Positions 1 through 5,855 of a stretch of 5,908 nt of DNA are shown in pieces (the first letter of the stretch is position 1; the number at the start of each line of letters is the position of its first letter). The stretch lies in NCBI GenBank assembly GCA_963517805.1, contig CAUQHD010000102.1:1-5908 (forward strand), given 5' to 3'. This DNA comes from JABCPE02 sp963517805. GTDB lineage: Bacteria > Bacteroidota > Bacteroidia > Flavobacteriales > Weeksellaceae. Below the pieces are notes generated by a model that saw nothing but the letters and a program-made list of their open reading frames with translations, was not told the origin of the DNA and searched no databases. The translations under genes were made by a program, and so were the position numbers.

Positions 1-761
1 AGTCTTTTCAGCCCGAGTTTTGCCAGAGTTCTATTCTCCCCTGTCAGAGAAACAATATCCGCCGCGATGCTAATAGCTAGTAAATCAGTTAAATTATACA
101 AATCATCAGCAGGAATTTTGTATATTGTATTTAACGCCTGACAGAGTTTAAACCCTACCCCGCAGCCGCTCAGTTCCTTATAAGGATAAGGACAGTCTCT
201 TCTTTTCGGGTCTAAAACGGCCACAGCCCGAGGCAGCTGGTCTCCCGGCAGGTGATGGTCACACACGATAAAATCTACCCCCAGAGACCTTGCATAGTCT
301 ATTTCCTTCAAAGATTTTATTCCACAGTCCAAAGAAATAATCAGTGGAAAACCTTGTTCTTTTGCATAGTCTATTCCTTGTTTAGAAACCCCATAACCTT
401 CTGTGTATCTGTCGGGAATATAATAGCCGAGAAACTCTTTATCATAAATTTTGCTCAAATAAAGATACAACAAAGCCACCGCACTGGTGCCGTCTACATC
501 GTAATCTCCATAAATTAAAATCTTTTTTCTTTGATGAATAGCCGACACAATGCATTCCACAGCTGTCTGCATGTCTTTCATCAGAAAAGGGTCGTGGATA
601 TCAGAAACTTGCGGTTTGAAAAACTCCCTAGCCTTGGAATAAGAATCTATCCCTCTCATTACCAAAAGTTTAGACTCAAACACCCCAAAACCAAGAGAAG
701 AGTGAATTTTATCCACCACTTCTTCTTCGGGTTCCTTTTTAAAAATCCACTTAGACTCCAT
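1..761 (-). CDS. recJ: Single-stranded-DNA-specific exonuclease RecJ, N-terminal part (C-terminus beyond left edge)
   Basis: RecJ is a cytoplasmic 5'-to-3' exonuclease on single-stranded DNA, acting in RecF-pathway recombination and in mismatch and base-excision repair. My translation of the minus strand from the ATG at 761-759 stays open for 253 codons to the window edge. It shows the DHH-family phosphoesterase motifs in order: GDYDVDG at residues 85-91, SLDCG at 143-147, CDHH at 167-170 (the metal-binding DHH signature), a conserved LDPKRRDCPYP stretch at 183-193, and SIAADIVSLTGENR at 231-243. The RGI (36-38) and DPFLMKDM (57-64) blocks before the first motif are also typical of RecJ and support this start rather than Met35. 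RecJ proteins are about 560-580 residues long, so somewhat under half is present; the DHHA1 and OB-type regions lie outside. No frameshift is seen. Its promoter appears to place the mRNA start almost on the ATG. Confidence 0.95.
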   Translation of the reverse strand, partial: MESKWIFKKEPEEEVVDKIHSSLGFGVFESKLLVMRGIDSYSKAREFFKPQVSDIHDPFLMKDMQTAVECIVSAIHQRKKILIYGDYDVDGTSAVALLYLYLSKIYDKEFLGYYIPDRYTEGYGVSKQGIDYAKEQGFPLIISLDCGIKSLKEIDYARSLGVDFIVCDHHLPGDQLPRAVAVLDPKRRDCPYPYKELSGCGVGFKLCQALNTIYKIPADDLYNLTDLLAISIAADIVSLTGENRTLAKLGLKR

Positions 762-767
762 GACCAA

Positions 768-797
768 CAAAAGTAAGGATTTTATTCTGAATTTCAA
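768..797 (-). promoter_or_regulatory. Bacteroidota-type sigma-A promoter of recJ
   Basis: On the minus strand TTG (797-795) is followed after exactly 19 nt by TACTTTTG (775-768), a full match to the Bacteroidota/Flavobacterium consensus TTG-N17-23-TAnnTTTG. Only six bases separate this -7 element from the recJ ATG at 761, so the expected transcription start falls on, or within a few bases of, the start codon. The element match is seen directly; its activity is inferred. Confidence 0.7.
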
Positions 798-838
798 TTT
801 TTATTTTCATTAAATCCAGCCTTTATATTTTTTATCCT

Positions 839-846
839 TAACTTTG
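839..846 (+). promoter_or_regulatory. Candidate -7 promoter element for the DUF2490–acyltransferase–carbonic anhydrase cluster
   Basis: TAACTTTG is a full match to the Bacteroidota -7 consensus TAnnTTTG and lies 19 nt before the ATG at 866. That predicts a very short leader of about 12-16 nt with no Shine-Dalgarno sequence. I see no TTG at the proper upstream distance (about 813-821), so the -33 half is weak. It would drive the whole cluster from 866 to 2771, as I see no strong internal promoter. Confidence 0.5.
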
Positions 847-865
847 CTGGAAATTTTATCCTACT

Positions 866-1528
866 ATGAAATTAAGAATTTCAATTATATTTCTCTCATT
901 TTTTTTATCTAAAACAAATGCTCAGGATATAGACGCCCGCTCTTCGTTCATCTATACTGGGATAACGATGAACATTCCCAAAAAACATAAACTAACGATA
1001 TACAGCGGTATCAGCCCGACAGACAATGTATATATGCTCAGGGCGCTTCCTGCATTCAAAGTAAATCAGTATTTAACTTTAACCCCCGGATTTACCTACT
1101 ACGACTTATATGATGACGAAAAGTTTTTGGATAAAGTTGAATACCACATCATGCCCATGGCTACGCTTACTTTTCCGATTTCTAAGAATAAAAAATGGTC
1201 TATCACAGACAGAAATATGTTTTTTTATAAAATCCGAAGCTATTCTACAAATGTTCCCTTTTATAGAAACAGATTGGGAGTAACATATAAAACAAGTATT
1301 CTAAAACAGCCTGTCAGCTTTTTTGTTTATGATGAAATTTATTTCAATTTTGATAGTAAAAACATTTCTCGAAACCAAGCAACCATAGGCACACAGCTGA
1401 ACTTAAAATGGCTCACTCCGCAAATAATGTACACGCACCAGACCGAACAAGGAAAGAAAAATAAAGGTATCTACTCACTTTCTCTCCTGATTCCGCTGGA
1501 AAATTTTGGCTTCTTTAATTCTAAATAA
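866..1528 (+). CDS. DUF2490 family outer-membrane beta-barrel protein
   Basis: This 220-residue protein of unknown molecular function is likely an outer-membrane beta-barrel. Residues 1-19 form a signal peptide: Lys2 and Arg4, a hydrophobic core IIFLSFFL, then TNA before Gln20, a plausible signal peptidase I site. The mature part has many short stretches alternating aromatic and polar residues, as in membrane strands. It carries the patterns I associate with DUF2490 proteins: YRNRLGV at 133-139 and VYDEIYFNF at 154-162. There are no Cys residues and no lipoprotein box. It opens a plus-strand cluster and its TAA abuts the next gene's ATG without a gap, which suggests co-translation with the acyltransferase. 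A link between the barrel and surface-sugar modification is possible but unproven. The family assignment rests on motif memory; a generic outer-membrane porin-like protein is the alternative. Confidence 0.75.
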   Translation: MKLRISIIFLSFFLSKTNAQDIDARSSFIYTGITMNIPKKHKLTIYSGISPTDNVYMLRALPAFKVNQYLTLTPGFTYYDLYDDEKFLDKVEYHIMPMATLTFPISKNKKWSITDRNMFFYKIRSYSTNVPFYRNRLGVTYKTSILKQPVSFFVYDEIYFNFDSKNISRNQATIGTQLNLKWLTPQIMYTHQTEQGKKNKGIYSLSLLIPLENFGFFNSK

Positions 1529-2077
1529 ATGAAAACTACCATACAAAAGGATTTTTACCGTGCCTGCGGGCAGTGGCTTTCCCATTTTCAAATGCTAAAA
1601 AAATGCCTCAGTCCCAACCTGCACTACATCTATTGGTTTCGTAATGCGCAGAAATACCCAAAGTCTTCTTTAATAGGGAAAATTTATCGGTTTATCCTAA
1701 GGCATTATCAGATAAAATACGGTTTCCAGATTTATCCAGAAACGGAAATCGGTGAAGGCTTTTATTTAGGGCATTGGGGAGCATTGGTTATCAATCCCAA
1801 AACCATCATTGGAAAAAATTGTAACATCGCACAGGGCGTAACCATCGGGCAGACCAACAGAGGAAAATCCATAGGCGTTCCTAAAATAGGCAACGAAGTC
1901 TGGATAGGCGCCAATGCCGTGATAGTCGGCGGAATTACCATCGGGGACAATGTCCTCATCGCACCAAATGCGTATGTGAATATGGATGTTCCTTCTAATT
2001 CTGTAGTTGTGGGAAATCCTGCCCAAATCATCCCTAACGAAAATGCTACAGAAGGATACATTAACAATAAAATTTGA
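1529..2077 (+). CDS. Left-handed beta-helix (hexapeptide repeat) acyltransferase, serine acetyltransferase-like
   Basis: This 182-residue cytoplasmic enzyme probably transfers an acetyl group from acetyl-CoA to a hydroxyl. Residues 1-65 form a helical N-terminal part. From about 66 to 167 come hexapeptide turns typical of a left-handed beta-helix: IGEGFYLG, IGKNCNIAQGVTIG, IGNEVWIGANAVIVGGITIGD and VLIAPNAYV, ending in the VVVGNPAQII acyl-CoA-site segment (159-168). His82 in GHWG matches the catalytic His of CysE (E. coli His158). The partner Asp of CysE (Asp143) is replaced near Gln67, and the active-site His193 region (DRHPKI in CysE) reads GVPKI here, so L-serine may not be the substrate. 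The protein is also shorter than CysE (about 270). It may instead O-acetylate a sugar of a surface polysaccharide. The ATG follows the previous stop with zero spacing, and the carbonic anhydrase starts 7 nt after its TGA. Confidence 0.85.
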   Translation: MKTTIQKDFYRACGQWLSHFQMLKKCLSPNLHYIYWFRNAQKYPKSSLIGKIYRFILRHYQIKYGFQIYPETEIGEGFYLGHWGALVINPKTIIGKNCNIAQGVTIGQTNRGKSIGVPKIGNEVWIGANAVIVGGITIGDNVLIAPNAYVNMDVPSNSVVVGNPAQIIPNENATEGYINNKI

Positions 2078-2084
2078 TTTTTAA

Positions 2085-2771
2085 ATGGCACTATCTTATA
2101 AAGTTATTTTTGAAAATAATAAAAAATGGGCGGAAGAAAAACTCGGTGAAGATGCTGATTTTTTCAAAAATCTAGCCAAAGAACAAAACCCAGAATACCT
2201 ATACATAGGCTGCTCAGACAGCCGAGTAACTACGGAAGAACTCATGGGACTAAAACCCGGTGAGGTTTTCGTGCATAGAAATATTGCTAACCTAGTCAAT
2301 ACGCTGGATTTGAATGCAATATCCGCTATACAATACGCCGTGGAACACCTAAAAGTAAAACACATCATTGTCTGCGGGCACTACGACTGTGGAGGCATAA
2401 AAGCTGCGATGAGCCCAGAGGATTTGGGACTACTGAATCCTTGGCTCAGAAATATCCGAGATATTTACAGACTTCACCGCATAGAACTAGATGCCATAGC
2501 CGATGAAAAAGAACGAAACAACAGATTGGTGGAACTAAATGTTCAGGAACAATGCATCAATGTCATTAAACTTGCCTGCGTGCAGGAGCGATATATCGTA
2601 GATGAATACCCTATCGTTCACGGATGGGTTTTTGATATTTCCACAGGAAAACTAAAAGACCTGAATTTAGATTTTAAAAACATTTTGAAAGATATTCAGG
2701 AAATCTACAATCTCACTGATTCTGAATGGGTAATGAGCCGAAAGCACAATAAAAATATCAAAAATGCATAA
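2085..2771 (+). CDS. Beta-class carbonic anhydrase
   Basis: This 228-residue cytoplasmic zinc enzyme interconverts CO2 and bicarbonate, supplying HCO3- to carboxylases and balancing pH. The beta-class zinc site is complete: Cys43, with Asp45 and Arg47 as the Asp-Arg dyad, in GCSDSR (42-47), and His99 and Cys102 in GHYDCGG (98-104). The segments VFVHRNIAN (61-69) and the helix NAISAIQYAVEHL (77-89) are standard for the family, as is VHGWVFDISTGKL (178-190) near the C-terminus. Length is normal (about 210-230). The start is fixed by the MALSYKVIFENNKKW N-terminus, 7 nt after the preceding stop, so it is probably read from the same transcript as the DUF2490 and acyltransferase genes. It converges on a SulP transporter gene 37 bp away, a pairing that suggests coupling of CO2 hydration to bicarbonate transport. 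No frameshift or missing residue is seen. Confidence 0.96.
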   Translation: MALSYKVIFENNKKWAEEKLGEDADFFKNLAKEQNPEYLYIGCSDSRVTTEELMGLKPGEVFVHRNIANLVNTLDLNAISAIQYAVEHLKVKHIIVCGHYDCGGIKAAMSPEDLGLLNPWLRNIRDIYRLHRIELDAIADEKERNNRLVELNVQEQCINVIKLACVQERYIVDEYPIVHGWVFDISTGKLKDLNLDFKNILKDIQEIYNLTDSEWVMSRKHNKNIKNA

Positions 2772-2774
2772 AAT

Positions 2775-2804
2775 AAAAATGCTACAAAATTTTGCAGCAT
2801 TTTT
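2775..2804. terminator. Bidirectional intrinsic terminator between carbonic anhydrase and SulP genes
   Basis: Two 15-nt arms (2775-2789 and 2790-2804) are inverted repeats with one interruption, core ATGCT ... AGCAT, and a central AAAATTTT that would form the loop. Each side is A-rich then T-rich, so RNA from either strand ends its stem in a U-rich run. The odd position (2784 with 2795) is an A·C mismatch in the plus transcript but a G·U pair in the minus transcript, so the hairpin is slightly better for the SulP mRNA. It fills almost the whole 37-bp gap. Confidence 0.85.
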
Positions 2805-2808
2805 TATT

Positions 2809-4410
2809 TTAAAATGGATGTCTTTTTCCTTTTCTCAGTACAGAATCTTCAGAATCTCCTGATTTAGAGTGATTTTCTAATCCATTGAGGCTGATTTTCA
2901 TTCCAGAAACATCCTCTTGAATTTTTTTCCATTTTTGGATGGTAGCAAGAGATGTATGGTCTAATAATTCCAATTCTCCGAGATTAAATCTCACTTCCTT
3001 GTATTTATTTAATGAATCTAAAAACTCGCCCAGCTTCATATTGTTACTAAACAGAAGGCTTCCCTTAGCTTCTACTTCTGCTATTTCAGGGTCATTATTT
3101 GCTATATTCATATTTAGATGAAGGAAATCCTGTACTTTGGCACCATTCATCATATTGATAATGATTTTCAACACAATTCCAAAAGCCACACCTGCCAAAA
3201 GGTCTGTCAAAAGGGTAACTATCACCGTAGAAACAAAGATAACAAACTGCCCTTTCCCAATGTGGAAAATGTGTATAAATTCTCTTGGGTGAGCCAGATT
3301 AAACCCTACAAAAACCAGCATCGCAGAAAGTGCCGTGTTTGGTATCATTTCAATAAGCGGAACCGCGAAAATTACCGCCAAAAGCATAAACAATCCATGG
3401 AAGAAATTCGCCCATCTTGTCACCGCTCCATTAGAAACATTGGCTGAACTTCTCGCCACCTCTGATATCATCGGTTGTCCACCCACCAGTCCCGAAAGCA
3501 CATTCCCGAAACCTACCGCAGAAAGGTCTTTATTAAAGTCTGATTTTCTTCTGTATGGGTCTACTAAATCTATCGCTTTGGCTGTCAAAAGAGATTCGAT
3601 AGAACCAATCAGTAAAAATAAAATAACATACTGCACAAAAACGCCTGTATGAGTCCACATTCCAGAAAAATCAGCAACGAAAACTCCATCTTTGAAAGTG
3701 TCAAAAATACTACCGATTTCCACCTTTTCGTTGGCACTCATTTCAAAATAAATTCCCATCGGAATCGCTACCAAAAGCACTACTAACGGAGCAGGAATCT
3801 TCTTCACTATCGGTTTTTTAATCATTCCCATTCCGAAGAGAATTGCCAAACAAGTCAGCCCTAAAATCGTATTTTCTCTATCAGCGTTCATGATGCTGTT
3901 TGGCAAGTATTTTAGCAAATCTATCACACCCATTCCTGCCAAATCATCAGGTTTAATACCCAAAAGCAAGTGCAACTGCTTAGACATGATGATAATTCCT
4001 ATCGCTGCTAGCATTCCATGCACCGCCGCAGAAGGGAACAAGTCCGCATATTTACCCAGTTTCAGAAGTCCCATAACAATCTGGATAACACCAGCCACCG
4101 CAATAGTAGCTACTGCCATCTTCCAGCCAGTTTCTCCACCGCCAAACGCCGCCACTGCTCCTGCACCTATGGAAATAAGTCCCGCCGCAGGCCCTTTGAC
4201 AGAAAGTCTAGAACCAGCAAAAAAACTAACCACTATTCCGCCAATAATCGCAGAAACCACCCCAAAAATAGGAGGGAAGTCCGCCGCTTTGGCAACTCCC
4301 ATACTCAATGGTAATGCTAACAAAAATACCAAAAACCCAGCAAGGGCATCTTTAGAAAAATTCTGTTTTAATCCTGCCAAACCATCGGCAGGAATCTTAT
4401 GTGAACTCAT
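2809..4410 (-). CDS. SulP (SLC26-type) inorganic anion transporter with C-terminal STAS domain, probable bicarbonate/anion permease
   Basis: This 533-residue inner-membrane protein belongs to the SulP family, which moves sulfate, bicarbonate or other anions, often with Na+ or H+. A short cytoplasmic start (1-20) is followed by many hydrophobic segments between about 22 and 420. Family landmarks are LALPLSMGVAKAA (31-43), LSVKGPAAGL (69-78), FPSAAVHGMLAAIG (125-138), GSIESLLTAKAID (269-281) and GGQPMISEVARSSANV (310-325). A soluble STAS-like domain occupies about 449-515, with LELLDHTSL (480-488) where the DxSG-type loop would be. The Na+-site Asp-Ser-Leu-Leu-Thr of cyanobacterial BicA reads Glu272-Ser-Leu-Leu-Thr276 here. 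The nearby beta-carbonic anhydrase favours bicarbonate as substrate, but sulfate cannot be excluded. The gene is convergent with the anhydrase and divergent from groES. The ATG has no Shine-Dalgarno sequence, as is usual in this phylum. Length is normal for short bacterial members. Confidence 0.92.
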   Translation of the reverse strand: MSSHKIPADGLAGLKQNFSKDALAGFLVFLLALPLSMGVAKAADFPPIFGVVSAIIGGIVVSFFAGSRLSVKGPAAGLISIGAGAVAAFGGGETGWKMAVATIAVAGVIQIVMGLLKLGKYADLFPSAAVHGMLAAIGIIIMSKQLHLLLGIKPDDLAGMGVIDLLKYLPNSIMNADRENTILGLTCLAILFGMGMIKKPIVKKIPAPLVVLLVAIPMGIYFEMSANEKVEIGSIFDTFKDGVFVADFSGMWTHTGVFVQYVILFLLIGSIESLLTAKAIDLVDPYRRKSDFNKDLSAVGFGNVLSGLVGGQPMISEVARSSANVSNGAVTRWANFFHGLFMLLAVIFAVPLIEMIPNTALSAMLVFVGFNLAHPREFIHIFHIGKGQFVIFVSTVIVTLLTDLLAGVAFGIVLKIIINMMNGAKVQDFLHLNMNIANNDPEIAEVEAKGSLLFSNNMKLGEFLDSLNKYKEVRFNLGELELLDHTSLATIQKWKKIQEDVSGMKISLNGLENHSKSGDSEDSVLRKGKRHPF

Positions 4411-4445
4411 TTTGATAAATATATTTTCAAATAAAAGTAATTATT

Positions 4446-4492
4446 CAAACTCAGAAAAAATAAGGCAAATGAAATGCAACGATACAAAATTA
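4446..4492 (-). promoter_or_regulatory. Candidate promoter elements for the SulP gene
   Basis: On the minus strand upstream of the ATG at 4410 there are two possible -7 elements. TAATTTTG at 4492-4485 fits TAnnTTTG fully but has no TTG at the right distance. TGAGTTTG at 4453-4446 has one mismatch, and a TTG (4479-4477) lies 23 nt upstream of it, at the upper end of the accepted spacing. The region is so AT-rich that chance matches are likely, so neither is certain. Confidence 0.3.
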
Positions 4493-4547
4493 TTAAAAAA
4501 TGTAATTTTCTAAAAATTTTTTAGCTGAAATATTTATTTTATGCCAA

Positions 4548-4585
4548 ATTTTCAGAAAATAAACATGAACTTCTGACAGAAATTC
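4548..4585. repeat. Two neighbouring dyads upstream of groES
   Basis: The first dyad is perfect, ATTTTC-A-GAAAAT (4548-4560, centre 4554). The second is GAACTTCTG-A-CAGAAATTC (4567-4585, centre 4576) with one mismatch between 9-base arms. The centres are 22 bp apart, about two helical turns, and both read as TTC/GAA half-sites. This could be a pair of sites for a dimeric regulator of groES. The symmetry is seen directly; the role is inferred, and AT-rich DNA gives such dyads by chance. Confidence 0.3.
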
Positions 4586-4618
4586 CATTTTTAAATGCTT
4601 TTCAGCGCTTATTTCTTT

Positions 4619-4634
4619 TTGGCATATTCTTAGC
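4619..4634 (+). promoter_or_regulatory. Sigma-54-like -24/-12 element upstream of groES
   Basis: TTGGCATATTCTTAGC resembles the sigma-54 consensus TTGGCAYR-N4-TTGC, with the correct 12-bp distance between the GG and GC positions and one mismatch (A for the second T of TTGC). Transcription would start near 4646, giving a leader of about 35 nt before the groES ATG. Because no housekeeping TAnnTTTG element is evident, this is a reasonable candidate, but it is a single 16-base match. Confidence 0.25.
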
Positions 4635-4680
4635 GAGAATGGATTCAGTTAATTTAAATCATTTAATAAAAGAAATAATT

Positions 4681-4959
4681 ATGGCAGTAAATTTTAAACC
4701 ATTAGCAGACAGAGTATTGGTAGAACCAGCTCCAGCAGAGACAAAGACAGCATCAGGATTGATCATTCCAGATACAGCAAAAGAAAAACCACAGGAAGGC
4801 GTAGTAGTAGCCGTAGGAAATGGTAAAAAAGACGAACCGCTTATTGTGAAAGTAGGAGACAAAGTTCTTTATGGAAAATATGCTGGACAAGAATTAAAAT
4901 TAGACGGCAAGGATTATCTTATCATAAGAGAGTCTGATTTGTTAGGAATTTTGGGATAG
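4681..4959 (+). CDS. groES: Co-chaperonin GroES (Hsp10)
   Basis: GroES is the heptameric lid of the GroEL folding chamber in the cytoplasm. From the ATG at 4681 the protein has 92 residues, the usual length (about 90-97). It shows the standard order: NFKPLADRVLVEP at 4-16, the mobile-loop region that contacts GroEL (about 17-34, with TKTASGLIIPDTAKEK), EGVVVAVGNGK (40-50), VKVGDKVLYGKYAGQE (57-72) and the C-terminal DYLIIRESDLLGILG. An upstream in-frame ATG at 4639 is rejected because family members begin with MxVNxKPLADRV. The ATG is preceded by an A-rich stretch and no clear Shine-Dalgarno sequence. Unusually, the next gene (27 nt downstream) is an aldo/keto reductase and not groEL, which comes third. 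Regulation may involve the dyads and the sigma-54-like element upstream. Confidence 0.98.
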   Translation: MAVNFKPLADRVLVEPAPAETKTASGLIIPDTAKEKPQEGVVVAVGNGKKDEPLIVKVGDKVLYGKYAGQELKLDGKDYLIIRESDLLGILG

Positions 4960-4986
4960 AAACATATTAATTTAACACTAAACAAT

Positions 4987-5826
4987 ATGAAAAAAATAAC
5001 TTTAAATAATGGTGTAGAAATGCTACAGTTAGGATATGGGGTATTTCAGGTTTCGCCAGAAGAATGTGAGCGATGTGTTTCTGATGCGATCTCAGTAGGA
5101 TACCGTTCCATTGATACGGCTCAAATCTACCAAAATGAAGAAGGGGTAGGAAATGCAGTTAAAAAAAGTGGTATTGATAGAAAAGAATTTTTTCTCACTA
5201 CAAAGATATGGCCAAGTAATTTCGGGTATGAAAAAGCGAAACTATCCATTGACAAATCTTTGGAAAAATTACAAACGGATTACATAGATTTATTACTTAT
5301 TCATCAGCCTATAAATGACTATTACGGAGCATATAGAGCAATGGAAGAAGCCTATAAAGAAGGAAAAATCCGTGCGATAGGTGTAAGTAATTTTTATGCA
5401 GACAGATATTTGGATTTGGCTCATTTCGCTGAGGTAAAACCAGCTGTTAATCAGGTAGAAACTCATGTTTTCCACCAGCAGAGAGAGTTGCAGGAAATTA
5501 TGAAAAAACACGATACCAAACTGATGTCTTGGGGGCCTCTTGCAGAGGGAAAAAATGATTTTTTCAATAATCCTGTACTGAAAAAAATCGGCGAGAAATA
5601 TGGGAAATCAGTAGCACAAGTAGCACTTCGCTATCTATTTGAAAACGATGTGATTCTTATTCCGAAATCCGCTAACAAAGACAGAATAGCACAAAATATT
5701 GATATTTTTGATTTTCAGCTTTCAGCGGAGGATAGAGAAATAATCAGCCAAATGGATGAGAGAAAACCACTTATTTTTGACCACAGAAATCCAGAGATGA
5801 TAGAATTTTTGTTAAGTATTGTTTAA
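4987..5826 (+). CDS. Aldo/keto reductase (NADPH-dependent, diketogluconate/methylglyoxal reductase-like) inserted between groES and groEL
   Basis: This 279-residue soluble enzyme belongs to the aldo/keto reductase superfamily, (alpha/beta)8 barrels that reduce aldehydes and ketones with NADPH. The catalytic tetrad is complete: Asp43 and Tyr48 (SIDTAQIYQNEEGVG, 41-55), Lys73 (TTKIW) and His106 (LLLIHQP). Further landmarks are the IGVSNF motif (131-136), VNQVETH (154-160), SWGPLAEG (181-188) and the cofactor-phosphate segment IPKSANKDRIAQN (225-237). The C-terminal FDHRNPEMIEFL is typical of the short bacterial members around 2,5-diketo-D-gluconate and methylglyoxal reductases; the substrate cannot be read from the sequence. 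It lies 27 nt after groES and 29 nt before groEL on the same strand, so it is probably co-transcribed with the chaperonin genes. A role in clearing toxic aldehydes during heat or oxidative stress would suit that position but is inference. Its base composition resembles its neighbours and no mobile-element scar is visible. Confidence 0.95.
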   Translation: MKKITLNNGVEMLQLGYGVFQVSPEECERCVSDAISVGYRSIDTAQIYQNEEGVGNAVKKSGIDRKEFFLTTKIWPSNFGYEKAKLSIDKSLEKLQTDYIDLLLIHQPINDYYGAYRAMEEAYKEGKIRAIGVSNFYADRYLDLAHFAEVKPAVNQVETHVFHQQRELQEIMKKHDTKLMSWGPLAEGKNDFFNNPVLKKIGEKYGKSVAQVALRYLFENDVILIPKSANKDRIAQNIDIFDFQLSAEDREIISQMDERKPLIFDHRNPEMIEFLLSIV

Positions 5827-5838
5827 AAATTAGCTTTA
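5809..5838 (+). promoter_or_regulatory. Candidate internal promoter for groEL
   Basis: TTG (5809-5811) is followed after 19 nt by TAGCTTTA (5831-5838), which differs from the Bacteroidota consensus TAnnTTTG only in the last base; the spacing equals that of the recJ promoter in this window. The start would lie near 5845, about 10 nt before the groEL ATG. The -33 half overlaps the last codons of the reductase gene. It could let groEL be expressed apart from groES and the reductase. Confidence 0.4.
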
Positions 5839-5855
5839 AAATATAATTTAAAAAA

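Larger units (their letters stand above)
4411..4680. other. AT-rich divergent intergenic region between SulP gene and groES
   Basis: No coding sequence or RNA gene is seen here. The region holds candidate SulP promoter elements, a 7-bp-arm AT dyad at 4510-4524 (CTAAAAA/TTTTTAG), two further dyads at 4548-4560 and 4567-4585, and a -24/-12-like element at 4619-4634. An in-frame ATG at 4639 would add 14 residues to GroES, but GroES proteins start at the equivalent of 4681. I see no CIRCE repeat (TTAGCACTC-N9-GAGTGCTAA) and no full TAnnTTTG element on the groES strand. Confidence 0.6.

Noticed and set aside
252..776. Two plus-strand open frames in the recJ region
   Set aside because: The minus strand reads as an uninterrupted RecJ with all DHH motifs, so these are shadows.
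789..886. Direct repeat GAATTTCAATT at 789-799 and 876-886
   Set aside because: It is an 11-base AT-rich match, one copy lying in the recJ promoter spacer and the other coding for part of a signal peptide; chance is the simplest explanation.
2068..2076. TAAAATTTG as a promoter for the carbonic anhydrase alone
   Set aside because: It has three bases instead of two between TA and TTTG and no TTG at the right distance; the 7-nt gene spacing favours co-transcription.
1762..2091. 109-codon minus-strand open frame over the acyltransferase
   Set aside because: It is a shadow of the hexapeptide-repeat coding sequence, with no independent protein signal.
3890..4513. 207-codon plus-strand open frame opposite the start of the SulP gene
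   Set aside because: It is antisense to well-conserved SulP membrane segments, and its Pro/Ala/Ile-rich translation mirrors them; no domain or promoter supports it.
4510..4524. CTAAAAA/TTTTTAG dyad as a terminator or operator
   Set aside because: It is purely A/T-driven with no GC stem and no gene end nearby; such dyads are expected by chance in this composition.
4639..4680. Upstream ATG giving GroES a 14-residue N-terminal extension
   Set aside because: The added residues have no counterpart in GroES, whose conserved N-terminus begins at 4681; the stretch is more likely mRNA leader.
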